NCBI RefSeq assembly: GCF_017591425.1
Contig: NW_024466413.1
Coordinates: 744,001-808,000, forward strand
DNA: 64,000 nt
Reading direction: 5' to 3'
Source of the DNA: Ochotona curzoniae
Taxonomy: Eukaryota > Chordata > Mammalia > Lagomorpha > Ochotonidae
Part shown: positions 31,256 through 41,850 of the stretch, piece by piece
Layout: each line of letters starts with the position of its first letter
Numbering within the stretch: the first letter of the stretch is position 1
The notes under the pieces: model-generated
Databases searched by the model: none
What the model saw: only the letters and a program-made list of their open reading frames with translations
Told to the model about the DNA's origin: nothing
Made by a program: the position numbers and the translations under genes

Positions 31256-34200
31256 TTTTGGGGAATTGGGCATTAGGACTTCAACCTACTTATTTGAAAC
31301 ATTCAGTCTCTTGCACCTGCTTTCCTGTCAGCTTTTGGACCTGGTAGTTCCTTAAAAATGTATATTCCTGTTTGGTCTCTGAAAAGATTATTGATGGGCA
31401 TTTTGGGAAAGATCTGGTTTCCATAAGAACACATTTGTTTCCCTTCAACAGAATGAAGCATAACACTTCCAATGGTTGCTCACTGCCCCCTTTGAATGCT
31501 TCCCCGTGTAAACATGCCTGTTCCATGACTGAGAGATTGTTGGGCTGCTGCTATTTTGGGGTTAGGAGATGTAGGAGGGAACCCTAGGAAATAGACAATG
31601 CTATCTCTGCCCAGATCAGGTACTGCTCATCACACATACTCCATGAATGATGAAGGAACAGCAAACCCAGAGTCAACTTGGTTATCATTGCTAATTTGGC
31701 TGCATTTGTAAAAATGGTCAGAGTTGATGTTTCAAAAATCTTGTTTTCCTGTTGTAGCTCTTCATTGGAATTCATTCATCTATCCATTTATCCTGATTAT
31801 GGGCAGCCATGCGAGACCGTGGGTACAGTGAATCCCACAAGGCGTTCTTATAGGAATCTCTTAGTGGTCTTTTCTTCTAGGGGGCGTGCTCATCACTGAT
31901 CTTCTGACAAGGTGACATGTGGATGTGCTAGTTCAAAGGCACCTGTTGTCACTCACCCTTCCCCACATCCCACCATCAGCTTCAAAACCTCCCCCTACTT
32001 TTAGTTCACTGTAATCTAGAGTAAATTTCTTGCCCTCTCTGAATGTAGTTTCCAACCTAAGATGTTGGTTGTTGTACAGGGTGCCTTGTAAGTTGGTTGG
32101 AACAGGTCCCCTGTGGAAACCCCTGGATAACCAAGCCCAGGAGAATGAAGGAAGTTATTCACTGCACACTCTGAGCTTTGGAGGTAAAAATCACATCGCT
32201 CCACATTCTCTACCATGGGATTCAAAGGCAAGTGAGGAAAGATTCTTAATGATGAAGAAACAAGATTTTAGAGGGGGTGGTGGTGGTGAAAGTGTCATAA
32301 GGAACAACCCAGAAAATAATCTTCCAGCATCCAGTCTTTATGCAAATGACTCAAAATACTTCTGTCCAGCCCAGAGTGAGCCTGCTGAGCACCAGGCCTA
32401 TGCAACTACACCTGCTCTTGCATACCTTCAGTGGGATGACCCATGAACAACTGGAACTCAAGATGTCCAAACCAAAATTAGTTCCTTGCCTCTAATCCAC
32501 TCCAAACCCATGCTTCCCACCTCTGACAGGCATCCAGCGGCCAAGCCAGATGCCCCAGGGCCTGTTAGACATCATTCTAAACTCACTTCTGAGCCTCTGA
32601 TCATTTCCCATGTCCCAGAATCTCCTGTGGGGAACTGGGATCTCATTCTGAGCCTGGGGCCTCCTCTTAGGAGGCCACAGCACCAGCCTTCTCTCCCACA
32701 TCTACCTAAGTGCTAACCCACTTTGTCTGATGTCATGTTGGTTCTCGTTCTTGAAGCAAATTAAAGCAAACCTCCTGTGCTACTCCCATACATGCAGATT
32801 GGCCCTTTGAGTTCCCTTGTCGATGGGTGGACACAGCTTCCTGTTCAGATGTCCCGTCCTGCAGATGCTTTCTGGCAGCCATCCCTATGTCCTCCTCCCT
32901 GGCCTTCTGTTACTCCCATTACCTATGATTACACCCACCTGATACTTGTCTGCCTTCTATAACAGACTGTGCACTCCTGCTCACCTTCTGAGGGAGTTAG
33001 GCTGGGAGCAGGTTGTTTCTGGTGGATGCATCACTTGCCCCCATCATCCCTGCTGACTCCTGCAACCAACTCTCTCAGCTTAGCTCAGCATCCAAGGGTG
33101 AGAACCCTCTCCTTGGGTCCCACACCACCACACCCTGCCCTCTAGCACGTACCCACTCTATATTATAGGATCTCCGTGCTCACCTGCTTGCACTGTGAGA
33201 AGTCGAGTTTGCCACAGTGGAGGCTGCCATAACATGTGCGGTCCCTGAGTGACCCCTCTGCTGTGGGTGCCACCATCTGCACCCACAGAGCAAGTCAAAT
33301 GGACCAAGTCTTCGCTCCGTTGTCCATTATGACAATTCTCATGAGGTATCGTGTAACGAGCCTTACTCTGGAAGTCATCCCCTATGCTTCTGATCCCAAC
33401 CCAGCAGTGCAGTTAGGGTGACTGATGGTAGCCAGCAGGGCAAGATTGAGGATGCAAAGAACTGGAGTCTGAACTCTGGTCTTACGCTGGGCTTTTTATC
33501 CTCCCCATTTTACAGCCTGGGGGTTGAGATCGTGTTCCTTTCACCCACACCACACTAGCTTTCAAATTAGCATATCAGATAGCCTGACAATCTGCCAGCA
33601 GGCCACAATGTTGTTGGCTGTGGTTGTTCATCCAAGTTTGCTGAAGTAAAATGCTTTGTTCTAGGCTCATGGAACCTCCTTTTGAATGTGAGCTTCCTAA
33701 TTAAACCCCCAGCTCTCCCCAAGAAAGCTCAGCCTGTCCCTACTCCCAACCCCAACCCCTTCTCTCCCTCTTGACAGAGCATGAACTATTTGCTTCACAA
33801 TGACTCTGTCGGGCTGGGCCTGAGCTCAGAGCCAAGATCTGCGAAAGACCCAGCTCAGCCGTCGGGACAGACACATCCCACTTCGATGTCACAGTCAGGT
33901 TCTTGGCCATCATCCTGGCAAAGCATGATTCCACTTAAGTGTCCACACACAACAAGAGCCGCCAGACCTGAGTCACACAGCTTGCATTCTGCCCAGTCTC
34001 CCAGCGTGCTGAAGTCATCGTCTCCTTGTCTCCCTCTAATTTGTGTTCTGAGTGTCACCCTTCCCTAGCCAGGCTGCTGTGCACTGAATGCTGGCTAGTA
34101 GGGCAATGGGCTGCTATTTGAAAGGAACAGTTTCTGTGCATTTGAGGACCCGTGCTGGATTCTGCCTCCTAGCAGTCCCAGGAGTGACCCATCTACCCCA

Positions 34201-34295
34201 TGGTACCCAAACCTGAGGAGGGGTGGGAGCTGAGGATCAAGTCCCAGCTGCTGAGCAGTCACTTCAGGACCTCTACTGCATGCTGCACACACATT
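31256..34295. other. About 3 kb of non-coding DNA without young repeats
   Basis: No SINE, LTR or L1 was recognised with confidence. A MIR-like scrap lies around 33470-33540 (CCCCATTTTACAGCCTGGGG). A GGTGGTGGTGG run sits near 32276. The longest frame (138 codons, 32030-32446) has no recognisable domain. This is the longest stretch in the window free of obvious young insertions. Confidence 0.35.
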
Positions 34296-34301
34296 CTGTT
34301 G

Positions 34302-34661
34302 TGTAGGCCCCGGTCTCCCAAGGGTTAACTCCACAGCTTAGCTTGGTTCTCAAGGTGTAACAGGAAGGGCAATCATGGCCTGATACATTTAGCCCCTGGC
34401 TTGACTGCAATTTCCCTCCTTCCTGCTTCCCCTTTTTGTACGTCCTCGGGGGAGCTTAGGTGTTGCTTAAGCATTGGGAAAATCCTGGGAGGGGCCAAGC
34501 AGACTATATAAGAGCAGTTCAACTTTGAATAAAGGGCTTCACTTCACAAGAATGAGCCTCAGTGTGTTGTGTGTGTTGTCTGTCTTGTCTGTCTCATCTG
34601 TCTCATAACCCTAGTCCCTCCGCTCGGCTCGGGGTACGTGGCGATGTGGGCGTTGCCAACA
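34302..34661 (+). mobile_element. Solo LTR, family A copy 3 (ERV2/ERVK-like), best preserved
   Basis: A 360 bp LTR starting TGTAGGCCCCGGTCTCCC and ending GCGTTGCCAACA. A perfect 6 bp TSD, CTGTTG, flanks it (34296-34301 and 34662-34667). A TATATAA box lies at 34505 and AATAAA at 34528-34533. After the poly(A) signal comes a slippery GTGTGTTGTCTGTCTTGTCTG tract, also present in shorter form in copies 1 and 2. No internal ERV genes adjoin it, so it is a solo LTR from recombination between the two LTRs of a provirus. Confidence 0.95.
34505..34533 (+). promoter_or_regulatory. LTR A copy 3 TATA box and poly(A) signal
   Basis: TATATAAG is followed 16-17 bp later by AATAAA, both intact. Of the three family A copies, this promoter is the most likely to be functional. 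Activity is inference only. Confidence 0.6.
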
Positions 34662-34667
34662 CTGTTG

Positions 34668-35289
34668 GAATGTTTCTGGGCAGATGTGTCAGAGAAAGAT
34701 CAAAGCTACAACCAGCTTGCTGCGATTTGCTTCCAGTCTTAACTGATATGCATCCTATCCTGGGTGTCCATCTTTCCGATTTCACAGACACTGGCTCAGC
34801 GGGTCTTGCTCATTTCCCCACAGGACCCCTCAGCTTTTGAGCTGTGAAGTTGTCTTCTCTGGGTACCTCCCCTCAAGGCTCAGACTGCTGCCATCTGACT
34901 GCATCCACTTCGCGCCTCCGCAGCTCCTGCCCCACTGGTGCCGTGTGAGGCGCAGCTTTGAGGGTTTTCTCCGCTAATTCCATTTGTATCAGAAAATCAG
35001 TTCTTGTTTTAGTTCTGGCCAAGTTTCTCCACTGCTGTGTTGCCAGGAAGCAGCTGTGGACAACCCAGAGTTTCCCTATTAATGGTGTCGTTTTAGGAGC
35101 AAGGATTGCCTTCCACCCTGCACGACTCTGGGAGTGGGCAGGTATGGGTTTAAAGTGCAGTCTGGCTCAGATGGTAGCTCCGTTTCTCTGAGAAGGTTAA
35201 ACTTTCAGAGGCCCACAGTCCTCTCCAAAATTCGAATTGCAGTAAGCGGATCAGAGAGTAATCCATAAATTGAAGACTAAAGATAATGG
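34668..35289. other. Non-coding interval with small CpG cluster
   Basis: Positions 34908-34955 carry several CpGs (CTTCGCGCCTCCGCAGC) 250 bp downstream of the solo LTR. Nothing else is recognised. Confidence 0.35.
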
Positions 35290-35812
35290 TCTACCTCATC
35301 CCTTATCCCTAGCAATCCACAATTCCATCTCATAATTTTGCCATTTCAAGATTGTCATAGAAATAGAATCCTACAGTAGGAAACCTTTTGAGATGGGCTT
35401 TTTCCACTCCACATAATTCATTCAAATTGGTTCTTTTGCTCAGCAAGTAGTTTTCCATGATACGAGTCTGTTGTAGCTTGTCCAGCCAGCTGCCTGCGGG
35501 AGGAGATGCTCTAAGTGAATGTGGGCATTCAGGTGGGGAGTTCTATGTGAATATCAGAGTTTGTATTTCTGAGACAAACGTCCAGGAGCACAGTAGACGA
35601 GCTATAGATTTTAGTTCTTAATAATCTTCCCACAGGAGTTGTACCATCTTACATTCCCAAGAGTGTATGAGCACACCATTTTCTCTTCATCCTTTCCAGC
35701 ATCTGGGATTGTCATGTTTAAGATGGTTTAACAAGCAGCTAGTCAGTCGTAAATGTCTAGCATCTAATTGGTAGTGATATGGAACATGTTTTATGTGCTT
35801 GTATGAACTACT
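35290..35812 (-). mobile_element. Old L1 3'-end fragment, reverse
   Basis: CTACCTCATCCCTTATCCCT, GTCATAGAAATAGAATCCTA, TTCCACTCCACATAATTCAT, ACATTCCCAAGAGTGTATG and CATCCTTTCCAGCATCTGG give the reverse order of old L1 or HAL1 3' sequence. Confidence 0.65.
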
Positions 35813-35817
35813 TCTAC

Positions 35818-36023
35818 CTTTAAAGTTTATTTATATGGAGGGAAAAGAGGGAGGGGGAGGGGCGGGAGGGGGAGGAACCAGGGGCTGGGGGGCAGAGGGG
35901 CAGGCAGGGAGAGAGGCCCGGAGGAAGGAGGGGAGGCAGAGAGACCTTCAACCCTTTGGCTCACTCCCCACAAAGTCTGCAGCAGTTTGGGGCCTTGCAT
36001 TCTCCTGCGACCTTGATTGGAGC
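35818..36023 (-). mobile_element. Old CSINE-type SINE, reverse, with long purine tract
   Basis: TTAAAGTTTATTTATATGG (tail complement), then a 110 bp purine tract (35836-35945). Then AACCCTTTGGCTCACTCCCC and GATTGGAGCTGAGCAG. The purine tract replaces the normal short AGAGAGAGG stretch. Confidence 0.65.
35836..35945 (+). repeat. Near-pure purine tract (G/A), 110 bp
   Basis: Almost uninterrupted G and A with many GGGG runs (GGGAGGGGGAGGGGCGGGAG), broken by only a few C or T bases. Such tracts can form triplexes or quadruplexes and mutate by slippage. Confidence 0.9.
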
Positions 36024-36369
36024 TGAGCAGTTTCCTGTCCAGCTATGCTGCACGTTGCACATTTAGAGGCAGGCTTTTAGTGAAGTGTTTTGTTTCTTCT
36101 CTGGCATTTCTCCATTTTCATTTCCTTTAGTATCTTGTCTAGAATGTTGAAGGCAAAAAAAAAAAATCCTAGGGACCTCAGAATTGCAACACCCCCGGGA
36201 CGCAGTCGCCCTCAGTGTGTCCCGGAAGTGTTCGGCCCTTGCAGTTGTTGTCTGAAGGAGGTAAACAGTCACGTCCACCTGCCCTCTCGGTGGTGCAAGC
36301 CCAGCCAGGAACTACTGACAGAGACTGCTCAAGATGTTTTTGTCTCTGTCTTTATGCATTAGGGGTAGG
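36024..36369. other. Non-coding interval with ETS-like site
   Basis: An A12 run lies near 36156-36167. A CpG-bearing segment at 36194-36236 contains CCCGGAAGTG, an ideal ETS/GABP core. No exon is recognised. Confidence 0.35.
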
Positions 36370-36465
36370 AGGCACATGCGGCAGCTAGTGATGGAGGGTG
36401 TGAACTTTGGGATTTCTTAGGTTCGAATCAAGGTGCCTCTTTGGCCTGGTTATTTCACCCAGGTT
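36370..36465 (+). mobile_element. MIR SINE, 5' part
   Basis: GCAGCTAGTGATGGAGGGTG, ACTTTGGGATTTCTTAGGTT then CGAATCAAGG (B-box-like GTTCGAATC) and GGTTATTTCACCCAGG follow the MIR head and core order. Confidence 0.6.
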
Positions 36466-39239
36466 AGATGGGCATGGGCTCATCAATTGTCTGACAAGAT
36501 CAGAGCCACATTTTGGATAGAACGCAACTGAGAATCAATTTTGAGGGTCCTTGTCAAACCAAAGCCAAGCAGCAGCAAGCGATTGGAGAACAGCGGATAA
36601 CTGACCATGTCGATGCAAAGACAATGCACAAGTCGGGAGAGGACCCACGAGGATGAGCGAGCCTCCCTTTTTCTTCCCTTTACTGCAAATCGATGCATCT
36701 CCGTCCTGGGTAGACGGAGGCCAACACACAGTGGAGCACAGTCCCTGCCACGGAGGCAGCTCTGGAACATGAAGCATCACTGCAGGAGCATGATCAGAGC
36801 TCCGAAGAGGTCTGCACCAGGTTCAACAGCAGAGGCTCCTCAGGACACAAAGGCCAAGGGCATTCATGCCTCTAGTGTCTGCTGCAGCGTGCTGAGTGTG
36901 CTCATAGGACGACACTGGGCATAGAGCCTCACTGTGATGTCGGCAGCCCAGACTCAGCTTGCCAGGCAGGCTGCAGCCCTCTGATCTGCAAAGTGCTGCA
37001 CAGGTGGGAGGTGGGATATGGGAGAGGTAACAGGTTGTGGTCAGGGCTCCATCAGCTTCCTGGTGCACCAGCAAGCTATGCATGCCTGAGCGTTGGAGGG
37101 AGGGCTTTCAAACCAAACCACACTGGAGCTGGACACATCTTTTTGAGTTACACTATTCCTAAGACCTTGGCAAACAGGTGGTGCTCTCCACTCCTCTGTG
37201 GTGGGAAAGGTTTGGGGGCTATGGGACTGCCTCACTGGGAAGAGGGGTCACCTGCTTGAACTCAGTAACAATGTATTCATATACCCATTGTGAAGGCATG
37301 AAAGTAGCCCTTACAGAAGGTAGGCCTGTTACATCCTTCAACATTGCAAGGTTTATTTATTTATACATTTTATTTGATGCTTCTTTGAGTTGTCCAGGTT
37401 TACTCATAGCTGCCTCAGTGGGAGGGTCAGCTAGGCTGCAAGGTGCAGAATGCTTCTTGGATGTGTTCTGCAGACAGCCAGCTGTCGCTGGTCATGATAT
37501 CCTCCCCCATGGCACAGCAGTGTCATAGCAAAGTGGCTGAGCTCCAAGACAAAGCTGTGATGCACCTTTCATTCCCTCCACCACTACATTGTGTGGGTGC
37601 TGAAAGGCAGCCCGAGTTCACCATGGGTGAGAGGTGCAGAAGTGTGGGAGACTCAGCGGGGCAGGGTGACAGGGATGTGCCACACTTCACTCAGCCTGGC
37701 TCTTCTCCATGTTCCCTGGGACATCCTAATATGCATCAAGTGAAATTCCATCTCTCATAGAATTCTGATGGCAATGGGGCGTAAGGGTGATGAATCTTTG
37801 CTGGTATCATGGGGGAGCATAGGCTGTAGAGCTCTGTCTTGGCATAAATAAATATACACCTGCCTGTGTTTGCAGACAGGTGGATAAATTGCTACACACT
37901 GGTCCCCTTCCTCAGTTTTCTGTTATGTTGTGGACCAAGAGATGGAGATGTGCAAGCACAGCAAACAGTGGTATGCATGTGTGAGTCCCTGCCAGAAGCT
38001 GCTCAGCTGCTGTGAGTCATTGGTAGTGTCAGGCCTGAGAAAGGCTGGTCTGGGGCCCCTTTATGGTAACCCTTGAGACGTGACATCTCTGGGTGCCTCA
38101 CAATTCCAACGGAGAGACTAGAAGTAGGAAACTCAGTGCAGTCCTGCGAGTCAACACATCCATCACACCACTCATGAACCTGCTGAGCCAGGGCGTTACT
38201 GCCACAGATCAATGCCTAGAGAGGGTTAACAGGTTACGGAGAGGTACTTGTGGTCTGAGTCCATCTTCACAAATAGCATATACCAGGAGCAGGTGACCTA
38301 AAATCCAACTGTTCACATCAATGCTATTGGTTGCAGCAGGCTCTGTGCTTTTATCTTGTGTGTTTTAGGCTTGTTACTTGTAACAGGCCATTTTATAGCA
38401 GCTGCTACACATGCCAATGTGACCCAAGGTCCTGATGCTTCCAGGACAACTTGCTGTCCCTAAGACACATGACACTCGGAGAAGCTGAGGTTTCAAGCCT
38501 GCAAAGATCGACTGCAGGCTGCTTGGCTACTGGGAGGCGGTGCAGACATGGCAACCCGGTTCCTGCTCACGAGTCATTTTCCTCTTCCATCTGGTGATCT
38601 ATGTTCTGCAACCCCCTTCATCTCAGACTCCTCTCAGGTGGCTGAGGAGGGCTCTAAGGAGTCCCACAAAGTAGACCTCATGGAGACCCTGACTGCACCT
38701 GTAGGGATGGGGCTCCTAAAGTGACTATCTTGTCATAATCTTGAGCTTTCTGGGGTTTTGCTTGCTGCAACTGCTGGGGCTGCTCCCCACATTGGTAAGG
38801 TGTGTATGAGTCTCAGGAGGAGCCAACAAGATCATTTCTGAGGTGTGAATATTGGGCATCCCAAACTCCATACTGGGACACTTGTTCAAATCCAAGCCAT
38901 TCCACACTTCTGACCCAGCTCCTACACAATGTGCCTAGCACCCAGCGCAGGAAGGATCGATAGCTCTTTGTCACTCTGCCTTTCAAAAAAGTGTTTGAGA
39001 AAACAAAAAGGTCACCTGAGCCCCAGGCTGCCCAGCTTCCCATGAGTCAGACACTTACCCCATTGGCAATGCCCAGGGGTAGGGCCAAGTTGCCCCTTGT
39101 GTGTGGGAATGATGGGTTTCTCTCTAGGTTTGAATAAGCCATCAATGGATGGCTGATGAAAATGCCTTCTCCATGATGTCCACTTACAAGGCTGTTTCCA
39201 GATGGTTGATGGAAGGAGAAAAATGGATGGACATGACTG
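36466..39239. other. About 2.8 kb non-coding, few repeats recognised
   Basis: A T/A-rich TTTATTTATTTATAC run at about 37350 may be the tail of a decayed reverse SINE. A small hairpin (CACCTGCCTG and CAGACAGGTG) lies at 37857-37882. The overlapping 105-116 codon frames (36607-36924, 37178-37760) have no motif. No gene is supported. Confidence 0.35.
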
Positions 39240-39245
39240 CACCTG

Positions 39246-39810
39246 TGCCGGAGTCCAGCTCCAGCCGAGTTTGGAGCTCGGGAAGGGTGCGTGGAGTCAA
39301 CGATAAAGAAAAATACTGACACTTGGCGTGTTCTCACACCAGCTCAAGAAAAAGCTGTCCTTTTTATTTTCTCAGACACCTCACAAGCTTCTGCACAAAC
39401 AACTAATTATTTTATTTTTACTTCAAGACTAAGGGGGCATGTATAGACATTTGGTAACTCTGTCTGCACTTCAAGGCTAAGCAGGTGCCCCTAAAGATAA
39501 TTCTGCAAAATACTGTATTCATATTCTTCAACGCAAGCCATTATTTATTCAACAGTAGCCATGGAGCAACAGCGGGATTCCAAGGCCAAGGCACATGTGA
39601 TTACCTGCTAATCAGTATTACGTTCCTACCACATTTCTATTTCCACAATTCACCCATTATTTAATGGGAAAATAGGTTACAAGGAAAAACCCTAAAATCT
39701 AAAACAAATTTCAATATAAAATCCCTCTACAACTATAGACTCTACAACCCCATAAACAATGACAATAAAAGCATTTTTCTTCAATAAAAGCATCCTTAAT
39801 TCCTCTAGCT
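39246..39810 (-). mobile_element. Family D LTR, reverse orientation (betaretrovirus-like)
   Basis: The left end reads TGCCGGAGTCCAGCTCCAGC, the complement of the terminus of the LTR ending at 7602, followed by GAAGGGTGCGTGG and AAAAGCTGTCC. The AATAAA complement (TTTATT) is at 39361-39366. The A/T-rich remainder to about 39810 is assumed to be U3 or adjoining ERV sequence; TAGGGGCACC homology in U3 is clear. No TSD was found. Confidence 0.6.
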
Positions 39811-39819
39811 AAAATTATT

Positions 39820-40195
39820 TATTTTATTTTTCACAATCTTTACATAGTTAATTGGGGTAAAAAGGTTCAAGGGCTATAGGAAAGTGGGTAAGACTATTAT
39901 TTCCATATTGTTTCCTTCATGTTTAAAGGGGGGTATTAAGGAAGAAGCCCCACCCAATTTCCCACCCTCCCAGGTCCCGCATGTAGGGTATGCTCTGAGG
40001 TTCTTGCTCAAGTGGTTTTGTTTCCTGGCTGGCTGAATCCGTTTTTCTTTTTTGTATCACTGCATCCTTGTGATGGCTACTCTGTAGCTGGAGCTCAATA
40101 TTCTGTTGTTCAGACCGATAAATGAAAGGATGAGATGAACAGCTCAGTATCTGAGCTTGACAATCTATTTCTGCTCTCCAAGTTCTGGCCAAAAT
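39820..40195 (-). mobile_element. L1 3'-UTR-like element, short copy
   Basis: AATCTTTACATAGTTAATTG, GTAAAAAGGTTCAAGGGCTA, GAAGAAGCCCCACCCAATTT then CCCACCC, and GAGGTTCTTGCTCAAG align throughout with 51440-51680. The T/A-rich left end is consistent with a reversed poly(A) tail. The truncated copy stops before the tandem region. Confidence 0.55.
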
Positions 40196-40231
40196 ACATA
40201 GGAGAACAACATGTAATTACAGATTAAGAGG

Positions 40232-40289
40232 GACTTTGGAGGCAGCACTGGGGTTGTCCAGACTTTGGAGGCAGCACTGGGGTTGTCCA
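40232..40289. repeat. Perfect 29 bp tandem duplication
   Basis: Two identical 29 bp units beginning GACTTTGGAGGCAGCACTGG lie head to tail (40232-40260, 40261-40289). Perfect identity implies a recent event. Confidence 0.95.
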
Positions 40290-40450
40290 GAAAAACAGAA
40301 TTATATATAATTATGCAGCTTTATATTTACATACAGCAGGTTCCCGAAGGAATTGGCTCACATGCTTATGGGGGCTGAATAGTTCCTGAATATGCCGCCT
40401 GCAAGCTGGAAACTCGAGGAGCTGAGAGGGCGCGTTCCAGTCTGAGGGTA
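40290..40450. mobile_element. Old interspersed repeat fragment (family uncertain)
   Basis: CCAGAAAAACAGAATTATAT, AGGAATTGGCTCACATGC and TATGGGGGCTGAATAG match a motif order widespread in mammals (aged L1 or LTR sequence). I do not name the family. Confidence 0.5.
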
Positions 40451-41519
40451 GATCCTCCATCATTTGATTCTTTCAGTGAGGGGCACCTGCTTCCCCTAGC
40501 ACACCACTGGCAGTTTTTGTCTTGCATGCAAGCTCGTTCAGACATGATGCTCAGTCAGGCATTGGTGACCATCCAAAATGAACCATCACAGATGCTCACA
40601 CTATTGTCAGGTCAGATGTCAAACATGTGCCCAATAGAAAACGGATGGAAATGTGTGTTTCAAAGGCTGTTGGCTCCAATTCTGCTATGTGGTATATCTT
40701 CCAACTCCTTGAAATGTCAAAGCACCAGGAAGTGGTTTGCATGTCATTTCAGAGCTGATTTCACTAGCTGCAACGCAGGCCACTCTTCTGAGTATTCTGC
40801 TACCAGCTCTAATCAGACTTGCAGCTTACAATGCTTGCTTCTTTCCCTGTTCTTTTGGAACTGTACACAGAGCTCTACCAGTGACACCAGAAGTTGGCAG
40901 TCCAATTTGCCTGACACTCCATGTCTATCTGCAACTATCAGCTGGAGTTGTCTCTACAATTTCTGGAATTATCTCCTCCCTTTCTCGGGGCTTCCTGTCC
41001 AGCAGGCCCCGAGACCACCAAGGGGTGAGGCAACAGTGCTCTTCTGCAGCAGAAACACTGGAGACAAACTGGTGGTGAAGGATGTCTGTTTATTTGAGGG
41101 AAGTCTCTCTGGACCCTTCAATGGAGCTAAAGGTCAGGAAGCACAGGGAATTGTATCTCAGGGCTGAAAAGCAGGATGGAGGGAACATTCGACTTCCCAG
41201 AGTTGTTTACAGGGGAAATCCTAGCAGAGTAGGGAGGAAAGACTAGGGTACAGCCCATTGCCCTTGTTGCATGCCCAGTGAATAGGTCATGTTGGGGTCT
41301 GTTAGCCAAGGGCACAGTGTGCCAAGTGCCTGTGGCCTCCAGTATGGGCTAGACAGGTGAAGATCCAGAGCGATCTCCCACATCCTTTTTTTTTTTAATA
41401 TTCTGGCCAATACTCTTTAAGATGAAAAACTTCCATTAATTGTTTCCTCTGGGGGAACATCTGTGCCTTCCTCAGGGGGTGTCAAGTGTGCCTCATGGTG
41501 AACATGAAATCGGTGCAGA
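40451..41519. other. Non-coding interval containing the longest open frame
   Basis: The longest open frame in the window (216 codons, 40517-41167 plus) is here. It is Ser/Cys/Leu-rich, overlaps a second plus-frame ORF of 113 codons and has no domain I recognise. I treat it as chance. A T9-TAATA run lies at about 41389. Confidence 0.35.
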
Positions 41520-41850
41520 CACAACAAGTGATGCTGATATCCGACCCTCTGAAGAGAGAGGCTGGAGTCCAAATCCGCAGTAGTTCAGGACACATCCTTG
41601 TTTGGAAAGAGTATTTATAGAATCGAGTTAAAGTGTGCTTCCTGGTGAGGACCCTAATTCGATATGCCTGGTGTCCTTACAGAAAGGGAGAATTTGAACA
41701 GACACACACAGAGGGAAGCGGACATGAAGAGACAAGTGGGGAACTGGCCATCTGCAACCTAAGGCTGTTGGAAGATGGTAAAGAGGCCAAGAACTAGTCT
41801 TTCCATTTGGTCTTCAGAGTGAAGCCTGACCTTGTGATAGTCTGATTGAA
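41520..41850 (+). mobile_element. Old interspersed repeat (MaLR- or L1-derived, uncertain)
   Basis: TTTGGAAAGAGTATTTATAG, GGTGAGGACCCTAATTCGAT, CTGGTGTCCTTACAGAAAG and CACACACAGAGGGAAGCGG match, in order, an old repeat that normally reads 'ggtgtccttataagaagagg'. Confidence 0.55.

Noticed and set aside
37857..37882. Hairpin CACCTGCCTG/CAGACAGGTG
   Set aside because: Short 10 bp arms with one mismatch. Such hairpins are common by chance over 64 kb, and there is no supporting transcript or terminator context.
40517..41167. 216-codon open frame, longest in the window
   Set aside because: Ser/Cys/Leu-rich, no recognisable domain, overlaps another plus frame, no splice or promoter context. A frame of this length is possible by chance in 64 kb read in six frames.
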